From the NCBI GenBank assembly GCA_023437485.1, contig JAEZGB010000023.1, positions 1-16,657 on the forward strand: a stretch of 16,657 nt of DNA, given 5' to 3'. Below the pieces are notes generated by a model, which was not told the origin of the DNA, did not search any database, and was given only the letters and a program-made list of their open reading frames with translations. Each line of letters opens with the position of its first letter. The first letter of the stretch is position 1. The translations under genes were made by a program, and so were the position numbers. Below, one piece after another: positions 5,769 through 14,152 of this stretch. The DNA comes from Bacteroidota bacterium (GTDB lineage: Bacteria > Bacteroidota > Bacteroidia > Flavobacteriales > Flavobacteriaceae).

Positions 5769-7394
5769 TTGAAATACTTCGTTCTTTTGGCGTTGGCCCT
5801 GCTGGCCTTTTCCGCCGGATTTGCACAGGCCGGCCCGCCAAAAAAAATCATTGTCGAGTATTCTGATTTTGCTGATCGGAACGAAACCGAAATGCCCGGT
5901 GCCGCATTGCTCACGGGCAATGTCCGCATCCGGCACGAGGGCGTTTTGCTCACCTGTAACAAGGCTTATTTTTACGGTGATGAAAATTACGTCAAGGCCT
6001 TTGGCGATGTGCAAATGGTCCAGGGCGATACGCTTTTCATGAACAGCCGGTATGCCGAATACAACGGCAATGTGAAGCAGGCTTTCGCGACGGGGAATGT
6101 CAGGATGCGATCGCCCGAGATGACGCTGGTGACCGACACCATCCACTTTGACCGAAATATCCAGCAGGCATGGTATGACACTTATGGCACCATTACCGAT
6201 AAGGACAATGTGCTCAGGAGTAAATCCGGTCGGTACTATGCCAATGAAAAAAAGTACCGGTTCCTGACGGCGGTCACCATCACCAACCCCAAATATGTGA
6301 TTAAATCAAATCACCTTGATTATTACACCAATTCAGGGCATACGTACCTGTTTGGGCCCTCGACCATTACCAGTGAGGCAAATTATATTTACACCGAGAA
6401 GGGCTTTTACGACACCAAGAAAAATTTTTCGCACTTTTTAAAACGCTCCTACATCCGCTACAAAGACCGGCTGATCGAGGGCGACAGCCTTTATTATGAC
6501 CGAAACCGCGAATTCGCATCGGCGACGAACAACGTGAAAATTACAGATTCCATCAACCGAGGCCTGGTGCGCGGGCATTACGCCGAGGTTTACAGAAACA
6601 AGGATTCGATGTATGTGACCAAACGGGCCGTCGCGGTTAATTTTGTGGAGAACGACTCGGTCTATATACACGGCAAGAAACTGATGGTGACCGGAAAACC
6701 TGAAAACCGGATTATCCGCGCCTTTAACAACGTGCGGTTTTACAAGACCGATTTGAGCGGCAAATGCGACTCGATACATTCGAGCCAGAAAAACGGCATT
6801 ACGCAACTCATCGGGCGGCCAATCATGTGGAATTTTGACAACCAGCTTACGGGCGATGTCATGCACCTGATTTCCAATGTAAAGACTGAAAAACTCGACT
6901 CGCTCAAGGTGCTTAACAATGCCTTCATGGTCGCAAAGGACACCATGGGCACGGGATATAACCAGGTCAAGGGCCAGAACCTGTACGGCAAATTCCGCGA
7001 CAACAAACTCTACGAGGTGGATGTGGTCAAGAATACCGAAGTGGTATACTACATGCGAAACGATGAACAGGAACTCATCGGAATCAATAAAACCGACTCG
7101 AGCAACATAAGCCTGACCCTCGAGGGCAACAACATTGACACGATTACCTTTTTCAAGACTGTTGACGGCGATATTTACCCGGAAAAGGATTTACCCGAAA
7201 ACGCGCGAAAACTGCGGGGCTTTGTTTGGCGCGGAGATGAGCGGATCAAAAGCAAGGACGACATTTTCCCGCCCGAGGAAAACGCGATTCACGAGGCTGT
7301 CATCAAAGAAGCCGCCGCAAATCCCGACGATGGGAAACCGCTTGAACCCCGACGGGAAACACTTGAATATGACCAAAATACATCAGCCAAATAA
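5769..7394 (+). CDS. OstA/LptA-like envelope protein
   Basis: A 541-residue exported protein of the OstA-like type found in Flavobacteria. The OstA/LptA fold is a beta-jellyroll that binds lipopolysaccharide between inner and outer membrane. The N-terminus KYFVLLALALLAFSAGFAQA is a signal peptide with cleavage near residue 21. Recurrent beta-strand units such as LTGNVRI (48-54), AFGDVQMVQGDTLFMNSRYAE (in the 78-98 area) and ATGNVRM (107-113) are typical. The start is TTG: no in-frame ATG lies between the upstream stop (5706-5708) and 5769, and the next ATG (codon 42) would remove the signal peptide. It is much longer than E. coli LptA (about 185 residues), so it probably contains several OstA units; a charged, proline-containing tail follows residue 500. 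The stop overlaps the next start as TAATG. Role in lipopolysaccharide export is inferred from the family. Confidence 0.85.
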   Translation: MKYFVLLALALLAFSAGFAQAGPPKKIIVEYSDFADRNETEMPGAALLTGNVRIRHEGVLLTCNKAYFYGDENYVKAFGDVQMVQGDTLFMNSRYAEYNGNVKQAFATGNVRMRSPEMTLVTDTIHFDRNIQQAWYDTYGTITDKDNVLRSKSGRYYANEKKYRFLTAVTITNPKYVIKSNHLDYYTNSGHTYLFGPSTITSEANYIYTEKGFYDTKKNFSHFLKRSYIRYKDRLIEGDSLYYDRNREFASATNNVKITDSINRGLVRGHYAEVYRNKDSMYVTKRAVAVNFVENDSVYIHGKKLMVTGKPENRIIRAFNNVRFYKTDLSGKCDSIHSSQKNGITQLIGRPIMWNFDNQLTGDVMHLISNVKTEKLDSLKVLNNAFMVAKDTMGTGYNQVKGQNLYGKFRDNKLYEVDVVKNTEVVYYMRNDEQELIGINKTDSSNISLTLEGNNIDTITFFKTVDGDIYPEKDLPENARKLRGFVWRGDERIKSKDDIFPPEENAIHEAVIKEAAANPDDGKPLEPRRETLEYDQNTSAK

Positions 7395-8629
7395 TGTCAC
7401 TGCAGGACGATTTTTTGCGATTTCAGGCACAAACTTCCCCGCACCCTCTGGGAATGGAGGTGTCGCATGCCAGCGGAAGTTATGTTTACGACACCTCGGG
7501 CAAGGCTTATCTTGATTTTGTGGCAGGAGTTTCGGCCAGTTCGCTGGGGCATTGCCATCCAAAGATCAACAAGGCCGTGGCCCGGCAAATGGAGCGGTAT
7601 TCACACGTAATGGTTTATGGCGAATACGCCCAGGGCCCCGCGGTTGAATACTGCAAATTATTGGCAAGCCTGATGCCACCGTCCCTGAATAAGACTTATC
7701 TTGTGAATTCCGGAACCGAGGCCACTGAGGGCGCATTGAAACTGGCTCGCCGCATAACGGGCCGAAGCCAACTGATTTCCTGCCACAAAGCCTACCACGG
7801 CAATACCATGGGCTCAATGAGCGTTATGGGATTTGAAGAGCGCAAACAAATTTTCAGGCCGTTGGTTCCCGATGTTGACTTTATTGAATACAACAATGAG
7901 GCTGACCTGGAGAGAATTACGGAAAGAACGGCCGGAATCATATTGGAGACCATTCAGGGTGGCGCGGGATTCATCGAGCCCGAAAATAATTTTTTGAATA
8001 AGGTCCGCAAGCGTTGCGATGAGACCGGCACCATGATGATCCTGGACGAGATCCAACCCGGATTTGGACGCACGGGCAAATTGTTTGGATTTGAAAATTA
8101 TAATGTTGTGCCCGACATCGTCGTCATGGGAAAAGGCATGGGCGGGGGAATGCCTGTTGGGGCGTTTACGGCTTCGGCACATAAAATGGATCTTTTGAGC
8201 CATGACCCTAAACTCGGACATATTACCACATTTGGCGGCCACCCTGTCATTGCGGCAGCCTGCCTGGCCACTTTGAAAGAAATTTCGGAGTCCGGGCTGA
8301 TGGGAGCGGCGTTGGAAAAGGAAAAATTGTTCAGGTCGCTTTTGGTACATCCTTTGATAACCGGGGTGCGCGGCCGCGGGCTCATGCTTGCCGCAATGGT
8401 TCCAACCGCCGAAGTAGCCAACCGGATTATCCTGGGATGCCATGAGCGAGGCCTGATACTGTTTTGGCTGCTTTTTGAAAGTTGCGCAGTGCGGATCACT
8501 CCACCGCTAACTGTGACGGAAAAGGAAATAAGGCAAGGATGTGAGATAATGTTGGAGGTGATGGATGAAATTTTAGCTGAGAGCGCTGTAAATCAGCACA
8601 ATGCCAATTTGCCGAAGCAAGGTTGTTAA
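7394..8629 (+). CDS. Class III PLP-dependent aminotransferase
   Basis: A 411-residue cytoplasmic aminotransferase of fold type I, class III (acetylornithine, 4-aminobutyrate and ornithine aminotransferase group). It moves an amino group to or from 2-oxoglutarate or pyruvate through pyridoxal phosphate. Visible motifs: NSGTEATEGALKLAR at 105-119 for phosphate binding; ILDEIQPGFGRTG at 216-228 with Asp218 contacting the pyridine nitrogen; MGKGMGGGMPVGAF at 245-258 with Lys247 as the likely Schiff-base lysine; FGGHP following. The ATG shares one base with the preceding stop codon, which implies translational coupling. No arginine, GABA or lysine pathway gene is nearby, so I do not assign a substrate. 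It is often named an aspartate aminotransferase family protein, which is a database label and not a proven specificity. Confidence 0.94.
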   Translation: MSLQDDFLRFQAQTSPHPLGMEVSHASGSYVYDTSGKAYLDFVAGVSASSLGHCHPKINKAVARQMERYSHVMVYGEYAQGPAVEYCKLLASLMPPSLNKTYLVNSGTEATEGALKLARRITGRSQLISCHKAYHGNTMGSMSVMGFEERKQIFRPLVPDVDFIEYNNEADLERITERTAGIILETIQGGAGFIEPENNFLNKVRKRCDETGTMMILDEIQPGFGRTGKLFGFENYNVVPDIVVMGKGMGGGMPVGAFTASAHKMDLLSHDPKLGHITTFGGHPVIAAACLATLKEISESGLMGAALEKEKLFRSLLVHPLITGVRGRGLMLAAMVPTAEVANRIILGCHERGLILFWLLFESCAVRITPPLTVTEKEIRQGCEIMLEVMDEILAESAVNQHNANLPKQGC

Positions 8630-8633
8630 TTAA

Positions 8634-8696
8634 ATTGTTCACAACAATCCGGCTCCTTTCTGCATGCAGGAAGCAACCTTACTACTTTTAGTAAGG
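8634..8696 (+). promoter_or_regulatory. Three successive stem-loops before the TPR gene
   Basis: The 86-nt spacer holds ATTGTT/AACAAT with loop CAC (8634-8648), a palindromic CTGCATGCAG core with weaker flanking pairs (8656-8673), and CCTTACT/AGTAAGG with loop ACTTTT (8677-8696). None has a T-tract of terminator quality. The last stem overlaps TACTTTTA (8683-8690), one base off the TAnnTTTG box. Confidence 0.45.
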
Positions 8697-8715
8697 ATAA
8701 TTTAAAGATCAAATT

Positions 8716-10119
8716 ATGCAACTGAGCAACGAAGAAGAAGAATATAACTTATCCCTTTCGAAGTTCGAATCAATGTTAAAGACCAATAAGGTGCTGTTTT
8801 TTGATTCGGAGGAATTCGAGGAAATCATATTGCATTATCTGGATTCGGGAAAGTCTTCGCTGGCCAAAAAGGCGCTTAAGCTTGCCCTTGACCAACACCC
8901 AAAATCAACGGGCCTGAAACTTGTTCAGGTAGAGATGCTGGTTTATGACGACAAGTTGGACCAGGCCGAAAAACTCCTCAATGAGCTCTATGCCATTGAG
9001 CCCCACAACGAGGAGATCTACATCCAGAAGGCAAACATCTTCTCAAAGCGCGACAATCACGAGAAAGCCGTTGAGTTGCTTGAAACCGCCCTGCAATATA
9101 CCGATGACTACGCCGATGTATACAACCTGATAGGGATGGAATACCTTTTCATGGACAATCTTGAACTGGCCAAGGAAAACTTCATCAAATGCCTGGAAGA
9201 GGACGTCGAGGACCAGGCCGCGCTTTACAACGTGGTATATTGCTTTGAGTTCTTGGACCAAAACCAGGACGCCATTGAATATCTAAAGAAATACATCGAC
9301 AAAAACCCTTACAGCGAAATTGCGTGGCACCAATCCGGCAGGCTTTACTACGGCATCAAGGATTATGAAAATGCCGTCAGGGCTTTTGAATACGCGACTT
9401 ATATTGACGAGGAGTTTCTGGGGGCCTTTATGGAAAAAGGCAAGGCACTTGAAAAACTGAGGCGATATGAAGAAGCCATTGAAAGTTATGCGCGCACCAT
9501 TGAGCTTGACGATCCCACTTCCTACGCCCTTTTGCGGATTGGGAAATGTTATGAAAAATTGGGCAACAAAACCCTTGCGCTGAAATTTTTCAACAAAACG
9601 GTACACGAAGATCCGCTTTTGGACAAGGGTTGGATCGCGATCACTGATTTTTACGTCCGCCAAAAAAACTACCAAAAGGCACTGTTTTACGCGAACAAAG
9701 CGCTTTCTATCGATAATGAGAACCATCACTACTGGAAGCGCTACGCCACCATCAACAAGGCATTGAACCTTTTTGAGGAGGCCGAAGTGGGCTACCGCAA
9801 AGCCGTTGAATTTGGCGATTATTCACTGGACACCTGGCTGTACTGGGTTGATACGCTCCAGTTTTTAGGCGAATTTGAAAGTGCGGTTCAAACACTTTTA
9901 CAGGCCTGTGAGTATTTTCCTGAAGAAGCTCTGGTTGAATACCGGCTTGCCGGGCTTTACCTGATGTTGCAGGAAATTGAAAAGGGCGTGTTCCACCTGA
10001 GCAATGCCTTGCGACTGAATTTTGAGCAAAAAACCGTCCTGGACGAACTCTTTCCCGCCATCAGCAACACCCGCACGGTTAAAAGCTGTATTTCCAAATT
10101 CGGGAAAAATAAGTCATAG
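8716..10119 (+). CDS. Tetratricopeptide repeat protein
   Basis: A 467-residue protein made almost entirely of TPR helical hairpins, which act as scaffolds for protein partners. There is no signal peptide, so it is probably cytoplasmic. Typical units can be read at steps of about 34 residues, for example AEKLLNELYAIEPHNEEIYI, AVELLETALQYTDDYADVYN, AVRAFEYATYIDEEF, AIESYARTIELDDPTSYALL and ALKFFNKTVHEDP; about eleven or twelve units fit in the length. No catalytic domain is visible. It lies between a class III aminotransferase and aroE on the same strand, 86 and 31 nt away, with a hairpin-rich leader. This context does not reveal a partner. Confidence 0.93.
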   Translation: MQLSNEEEEYNLSLSKFESMLKTNKVLFFDSEEFEEIILHYLDSGKSSLAKKALKLALDQHPKSTGLKLVQVEMLVYDDKLDQAEKLLNELYAIEPHNEEIYIQKANIFSKRDNHEKAVELLETALQYTDDYADVYNLIGMEYLFMDNLELAKENFIKCLEEDVEDQAALYNVVYCFEFLDQNQDAIEYLKKYIDKNPYSEIAWHQSGRLYYGIKDYENAVRAFEYATYIDEEFLGAFMEKGKALEKLRRYEEAIESYARTIELDDPTSYALLRIGKCYEKLGNKTLALKFFNKTVHEDPLLDKGWIAITDFYVRQKNYQKALFYANKALSIDNENHHYWKRYATINKALNLFEEAEVGYRKAVEFGDYSLDTWLYWVDTLQFLGEFESAVQTLLQACEYFPEEALVEYRLAGLYLMLQEIEKGVFHLSNALRLNFEQKTVLDELFPAISNTRTVKSCISKFGKNKS

Positions 10120-10150
10120 CACTTAACAACGGCGGCTTTTATATTCAAGC

Positions 10151-10894
10151 ATGGAACTTTACGGGCTGGTTGGCCGCAATATATCCTACTCATTTTCGCG
10201 CGATTATTTTTCGCGGATGTTTTCCAGGCTGCATTTAAACGCGGCGTATGAAAATTTTGACCTCGACGATATTTCTCGCCTGCCTGAGGTGCTGTCGCGC
10301 CCGAATCTGCGTGGCTTTAACGTAACAATTCCCTTTAAAGAAAGCATCATCCCGTTTTTAGATTCTCTTTCGGCTGAAGCCAGGGCAGTTGGCGCGATCA
10401 ATACGGTAAAAGTGCTTGCAAACGGCCGATTGGAAGGTTACAACACTGATTGGATCGGCTTTCGCGACACGTTAATCCCCCTGCTCACTCCAGCGCACCG
10501 CCAGGCCCTGATCCTGGGGACGGGCGGCGCGTCAAAGGCGGTAAAATATGCGCTGGATTTTTTGAAGATCGATTCGCAGTGCGTTTCACGAAAGGGCCAC
10601 CTTTGCTACGAAAACCTGATTCGCGATAATTTTGACGATGAACTTATCATCGTAAACTGTACGCCACTGGGAACGTTCCCCAATACCGAGCAGTCCCCCC
10701 CGCTACCGGCCGGATTTTTTCGCAAGGCCGATATCGCATTTGACTTGGTCTACAATCCACCAGTCACTCGATTTTTGGAAACCGCCGCTGCCGCTGGCGC
10801 CAGTACCATCAACGGCCTGCCGATGCTGCAGGTCCAGGCGCAAAAGGCTTGGGAAATCTGGCAGCAGGATCCTGCCGGTGGCCACGCGCGCTGA
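10151..10894 (+). CDS. aroE: Shikimate dehydrogenase
   Basis: AroE reduces 3-dehydroshikimate to shikimate with NADPH in the aromatic amino acid pathway. The 247 residues are slightly shorter than E. coli AroE (272), which is common in Bacteroidota. The substrate domain shows GLVGRNISYSFSR at the N-terminus (in place of GNPIxHSxSP), NVTIPFKE at 57-64 with catalytic Lys63, GAINTV at 81-86 and GYNTDWIGF at 97-104 around Asp100. The NADP Rossmann loop is ILGTGGASKA at 121-130. NGLPMLQVQAQKAWEIW near the C-terminus is the usual closing motif. The second serine of HSxSP is replaced by FSR (Ser14-Phe-Ser16), a modest deviation. It follows the TPR gene by 31 nt and could be read through from it; other shikimate genes are not present. 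Confidence 0.96.
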   Translation: MELYGLVGRNISYSFSRDYFSRMFSRLHLNAAYENFDLDDISRLPEVLSRPNLRGFNVTIPFKESIIPFLDSLSAEARAVGAINTVKVLANGRLEGYNTDWIGFRDTLIPLLTPAHRQALILGTGGASKAVKYALDFLKIDSQCVSRKGHLCYENLIRDNFDDELIIVNCTPLGTFPNTEQSPPLPAGFFRKADIAFDLVYNPPVTRFLETAAAAGASTINGLPMLQVQAQKAWEIWQQDPAGGHAR

Positions 10895-10909
10895 TTTCGA
10901 CTGAATTTC

Positions 10910-10940
10910 TTTGTTTATTTGGTGCCCTTTACTACCTTTC
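10910..10940 (+). promoter_or_regulatory. Promoter TTTG-19-TACCTTTC for the DUF349 gene
   Basis: TTTG at 10910-10913 and TACCTTTC at 10933-10940 are separated by exactly 19 nt, which matches the Bacteroidota promoter layout with one mismatch in the last base of the -7 box. A start near 10947 would give a leader of about 30 nt before the ATG at 10977. Confidence 0.65.
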
Positions 10941-10976
10941 GGAGTAAAATCAAGATAACTTAAAACTGTTTTGACG

Positions 10977-13199
10977 ATGTCAGAAGATAAACACGATAAC
11001 CTGCATGATGCAGATGGAAGTGAAAACACGCAGAACCCTGTCCCGCAGACCCACCAGGCCGAAGAGCAGGAAACCTTTGACCAGGCCGCATCGACCTCGC
11101 CCATAATTCCCGGGGACCACGCCGACGACCAGCCCGTTGACGAGCCCAAAGCTGACATCGTAGACCCGCTTGATGAATTGGTTGCAAGGGAGGGTAGTGA
11201 AAATGACCATGTCCCCGACGATCTAATTGCAGAAGGACTGTCTGAAAATCACGCCGGCCCCGACCTGCTGAACACCGCCGCCGACTCGCAATCACAAGAG
11301 GCCGCCAAAATATTGGCCGAAGAGAAAAACATAGACCAGGTTGCCGAAACCGTCCAGTCAATTGAGTCGGAACCCGCGCAAATCACAAATGAGATGCCCG
11401 ATGAGGCCATGGAGGCAATCTCGCAAAGCAATGCCGAGGAGAGCGAAGATGAATCGCTGAAAGAGCGGCACGAACTCCCGATGCGCAATTACGATGAACT
11501 CCCGATGGATGAACTCGTATCGGAACTTGAAAAAATTACCCAGACCGGGAGCGTCATGGCCGTCAAGGACCATGTCGAGGAAATCAAGCGAAGCTTTTTG
11601 TCCAAGTATCACCACCTGATGGAGGAAAAACGCGCCGAACATGTTGCCGAGCACGATGGCGACGGCGAGGACTTTCACTATCACCTGCCCGCAAAAACAA
11701 GATTTGACCAGCTGTACCATCAATACCGCGACCGCAAAAATGCGCATTTTAAAAATCTGCAGTCCAATCTCAAAGCTAATCTGGATAACAGGCTGGCGAT
11801 TGTCGAAGAGCTCAAAAACCTGATTAACCCGCAGGAAAACATCAAGGATACGCTCAAACATTTTAATGAGCTGCGCGAGCGCTGGAAGAATGCGGGCCCG
11901 ATTCCAAAGGATAAATACAACCATGTGTGGAATAATTACCATTTCCACGTGGAGAATTTTTACGACTACCTTCACCTTGACCGCGAGGCGCGAGACCTTG
12001 ATTTTAAACACAACCTGGAACAGAAGCAAAAAATCATAGCCCGCGTGCGTGAGCTCGTCGAGATGCCTGACATCAACAAGGCGTTCCGCGAACTGCAGGA
12101 TTTGCACCGGATGTGGAAAGAAGAGATCGGGCCTGTGTCGCGTGAACATCGCGAGGAAATCTGGAACCAGTTCAGTGACCTTACCCGCCAGATGCACGAC
12201 AAACGCGAGGCACTTTTTGAAAAACTGCGCAGCGGTGAGAATGAAAACCTCGCCAAAAAAAATGACATCATTGCCCGTATTGAGGAACTGGCCACTCAAA
12301 AGATGACGACGCACAGCGGATGGCTTCAGCAAATTGAAAAGGTTGAAGCGCTCCGAAAGGAGTTTTTCGAAACCGGAAAAGTCCCCGCCGATGTCAACGA
12401 ATCTACCTGGGCCTCATTCAAAAACGCCGTGCGCAACTTCAATGCGCTCAAAAATTCGTTTTATAAGGATATCAAAAAAGACCAGAACGAAAACCTGAAC
12501 CGCAAGAACGCGCTGATCGCAAAAGCCCGTGAACTGCAGGACTCTACTGATTACGCTGCCACAACGCCCATCATGAAGCAAATCCAGGAAGAGTGGAAGC
12601 AGATTGGCCATGTTCCGCGCAAATACTCTGACAAACTTTGGAAGGATTTCAAAGCCGCCTGCAACCACTACTTCGAACAGATGAAGGAAAACCGCAAGGA
12701 GGAGAACAGCGAGGAAATGGAAGCTTTTGAAAAGAAAAAAAATTACCTGGACACCATCAAGTCATTTGAGCTAACAGGCGACCACAAAACTGATCTGGAC
12801 GCTATCAAAGCGCATATTGAACAGTGGAAATCATTTGGCCGGGTTCCGCAGGGCCGGCGGCATATTGAAGGTAAATTCAACAAAATCCTGGACGGATTGT
12901 TTGAAAAACTTAGCATGAGCAAGAAAGAATCTGACATGATTCGCTTTTCAAACCGGGTAGGCCAGCTGGCCGAAAGCAATGATACGCGCAAGATCGACAA
13001 CGAGAAAATCTTCCTGATGCGTAAAATTGACGAGGTTCAGGCCGAAATTTTCCAGCTTGAGAACAATATCCAGTTTTTCGCCCATGCCAGGAAAGACAAC
13101 CCGATGGTGGCCGAAGTCCGCAGGAACATCGAAAAGCACAAGGACGAACTGGCCGTGCTCAAGGAGAAGCTGAAGCAAGTCAGGAATTTGGGAAGTTAG
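10977..13199 (+). CDS. DUF349 repeat protein with acidic N-terminus
   Basis: A 740-residue, highly charged, mostly helical protein. Residues 1 to about 165 are acidic, low in hydrophobics and probably disordered. There follow five DUF349-type units, recognisable by a W-K/F-x-x-G-x-(I/V)-P core: RWKNAGPIPKDKY (about 302), MWKEEIGPVSREH (about 379), EFFETGKVPADVN (about 462), EWKQIGHVPRKYS (about 539) and QWKSFGRVPQGRR (about 616), about 77-83 residues apart. The C-terminal 100 residues look like a coiled coil ending in LKEKLKQVRNLGS. A TTG two codons upstream extends the frame, but the ATG at 10977 is the natural start. DUF349 proteins have no settled general function to my knowledge, and I assign none. 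No signal peptide or membrane segment. It has its own promoter, downstream of aroE. Confidence 0.92.
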   Translation: MSEDKHDNLHDADGSENTQNPVPQTHQAEEQETFDQAASTSPIIPGDHADDQPVDEPKADIVDPLDELVAREGSENDHVPDDLIAEGLSENHAGPDLLNTAADSQSQEAAKILAEEKNIDQVAETVQSIESEPAQITNEMPDEAMEAISQSNAEESEDESLKERHELPMRNYDELPMDELVSELEKITQTGSVMAVKDHVEEIKRSFLSKYHHLMEEKRAEHVAEHDGDGEDFHYHLPAKTRFDQLYHQYRDRKNAHFKNLQSNLKANLDNRLAIVEELKNLINPQENIKDTLKHFNELRERWKNAGPIPKDKYNHVWNNYHFHVENFYDYLHLDREARDLDFKHNLEQKQKIIARVRELVEMPDINKAFRELQDLHRMWKEEIGPVSREHREEIWNQFSDLTRQMHDKREALFEKLRSGENENLAKKNDIIARIEELATQKMTTHSGWLQQIEKVEALRKEFFETGKVPADVNESTWASFKNAVRNFNALKNSFYKDIKKDQNENLNRKNALIAKARELQDSTDYAATTPIMKQIQEEWKQIGHVPRKYSDKLWKDFKAACNHYFEQMKENRKEENSEEMEAFEKKKNYLDTIKSFELTGDHKTDLDAIKAHIEQWKSFGRVPQGRRHIEGKFNKILDGLFEKLSMSKKESDMIRFSNRVGQLAESNDTRKIDNEKIFLMRKIDEVQAEIFQLENNIQFFAHARKDNPMVAEVRRNIEKHKDELAVLKEKLKQVRNLGS

Positions 13200-13200
13200 G

Positions 13201-13242
13201 GGCTGGTGGCTGGTTGTCGGTTGTCGCTTGTTAGTTAGCTGC
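13201..13242 (+). repeat. Degenerate heptamer array after the DUF349 gene
   Basis: Period-7 units GGCTGGT, GGCTGGT, TGTCGGT, TGTCGCT, TGTTAGT, TAGCTGC start 1 nt after the stop codon. Read on the other strand the units resemble the ACAACCA heptamer of the purA leader. The rest of the 136-nt spacer up to 13335 shows no clear terminator or gene. Confidence 0.65.
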
Positions 13243-13335
13243 GGTTACAGTTATTGTCTCCTGGTTTTTGATATTCTTTACCTTAGAGCGAGGCATATAG
13301 TCACATAACTGAAGGCTGACAGCTTAACTGACTGC

Positions 13336-14109
13336 TTATAGCTTTTTCGCTTCCTCCCAAAAAACATCCATCTCCGCCAGTGTCATTTCGGAAAGTGGTT
13401 TACCGAGTTCACCCGCCCGGGATTCAAGGTGCTGGAAGCGTTTGATGAATTTCTTGTTGGTGCGCTCAAGCGCGTCTTCGGGGTTGACATCAAGAAACCT
13501 TGCGTAATTGATGATCGAGAAAAGCACATCGCCAAGTTCGTTTTCAATCTTGTCGCGGTTGCCTGATTGGACCTCGTGCCGAAGTTCGGCCAGTTCCTCC
13601 TGAACCTTCTCCCAAACCTGCTCCGGCTGCTCCCAATCAAAACCAACACCCCGCGCCTTGTCCTGGATGCGGCTGGCCTTGACCAATGCGGGCAGGCTGT
13701 TGGGCACGCCTTCCAAAACCGACTTCTTGCCTTCCTTTAATTTGAGTTTTTCCCAATTCTGTTTGACCTCTTCTTCATCTTTAACCTCAACATCGCCGTA
13801 AATGTGCGGGTGGCGATGAATCAGTTTATCGCAAATCTGGTTGGCGACATCACCGATGTCAAATGCACCGCGTTCGCTGCCGATCTTGGAGTAAAAAACG
13901 ATGTGAAGCAACAAATCGCCAAGTTCCTTTCCCACCTCGGCCAGGTTGTCGTCCAGGATGGCGTCGCCAAGTTCATAAGTTTCTTCAATGGTCAGGTGGC
14001 GCAGTGTCTGCATCGTCTGTTTGCGGTCCCACGGGCACTTCTCCCTGAGATCATCCATAATATCCAACAATCGGCCAAAGGCCTCGAGTTGTTGTGCGCG
14101 TTTTTCCAT
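13336..14109 (-). CDS. mazG: Nucleoside triphosphate pyrophosphohydrolase MazG
   Basis: MazG hydrolyses (d)NTPs to monophosphates and pyrophosphate, limiting aberrant nucleotides and, in E. coli, modulating ppGpp levels. The 257 residues fit the two-domain form. Domain 1 begins FGRLLDIMDDLREKCPWDRK (11-30), with the Mg-binding helices EETYELGD (42-49) and KELGD (61-65). Domain 2 has KASRIQDKARGVGFDW, EELAELRHEV and ENELGDVLFSIINYARFL. The start ATG at 14109 matches the usual N-terminus. It is the last gene of the minus-strand cluster def, DUF5606, mazG, but a terminator-like hairpin sits only 11 nt upstream of its ATG, so it may need read-through or a promoter inside the upstream gene. Confidence 0.96.
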   Translation of the reverse strand: MEKRAQQLEAFGRLLDIMDDLREKCPWDRKQTMQTLRHLTIEETYELGDAILDDNLAEVGKELGDLLLHIVFYSKIGSERGAFDIGDVANQICDKLIHRHPHIYGDVEVKDEEEVKQNWEKLKLKEGKKSVLEGVPNSLPALVKASRIQDKARGVGFDWEQPEQVWEKVQEELAELRHEVQSGNRDKIENELGDVLFSIINYARFLDVNPEDALERTNKKFIKRFQHLESRAGELGKPLSEMTLAEMDVFWEEAKKL

Positions 14110-14119
14110 CGTCTAAAAT

Positions 14120-14145
14120 TAAAAAATCCCGCCGGAAAGCGGGAT
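14120..14145 (-). terminator. Intrinsic terminator between DUF5606 gene and mazG
   Basis: On the minus strand ATCCCGC, loop TTTCCG, GCGGGAT (7-bp perfect stem, 14145-14126) is followed by a run of T (14126-14121, then AATTTT). It begins 7 nt after the DUF5606 stop and its T-tract ends about 11 nt before the mazG ATG. Stem plus T-run on the minus strand gives the direction; there is no T-run on the other side. Confidence 0.8.
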
Positions 14146-14152
14146 AATTGGT

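Noticed and set aside
5655..6146. N-terminal extension of the amylase frame to 6146
   Set aside because: The extension is antisense to the OstA-like gene, resembles no protein, and the signal peptide and promoter box place the start at 5654.
11358..12332. 324-codon minus-strand frame opposite the DUF349 gene
   Set aside because: Shadow frame; hydrophobic composition arises from the complement of Glu/Lys-rich codons.
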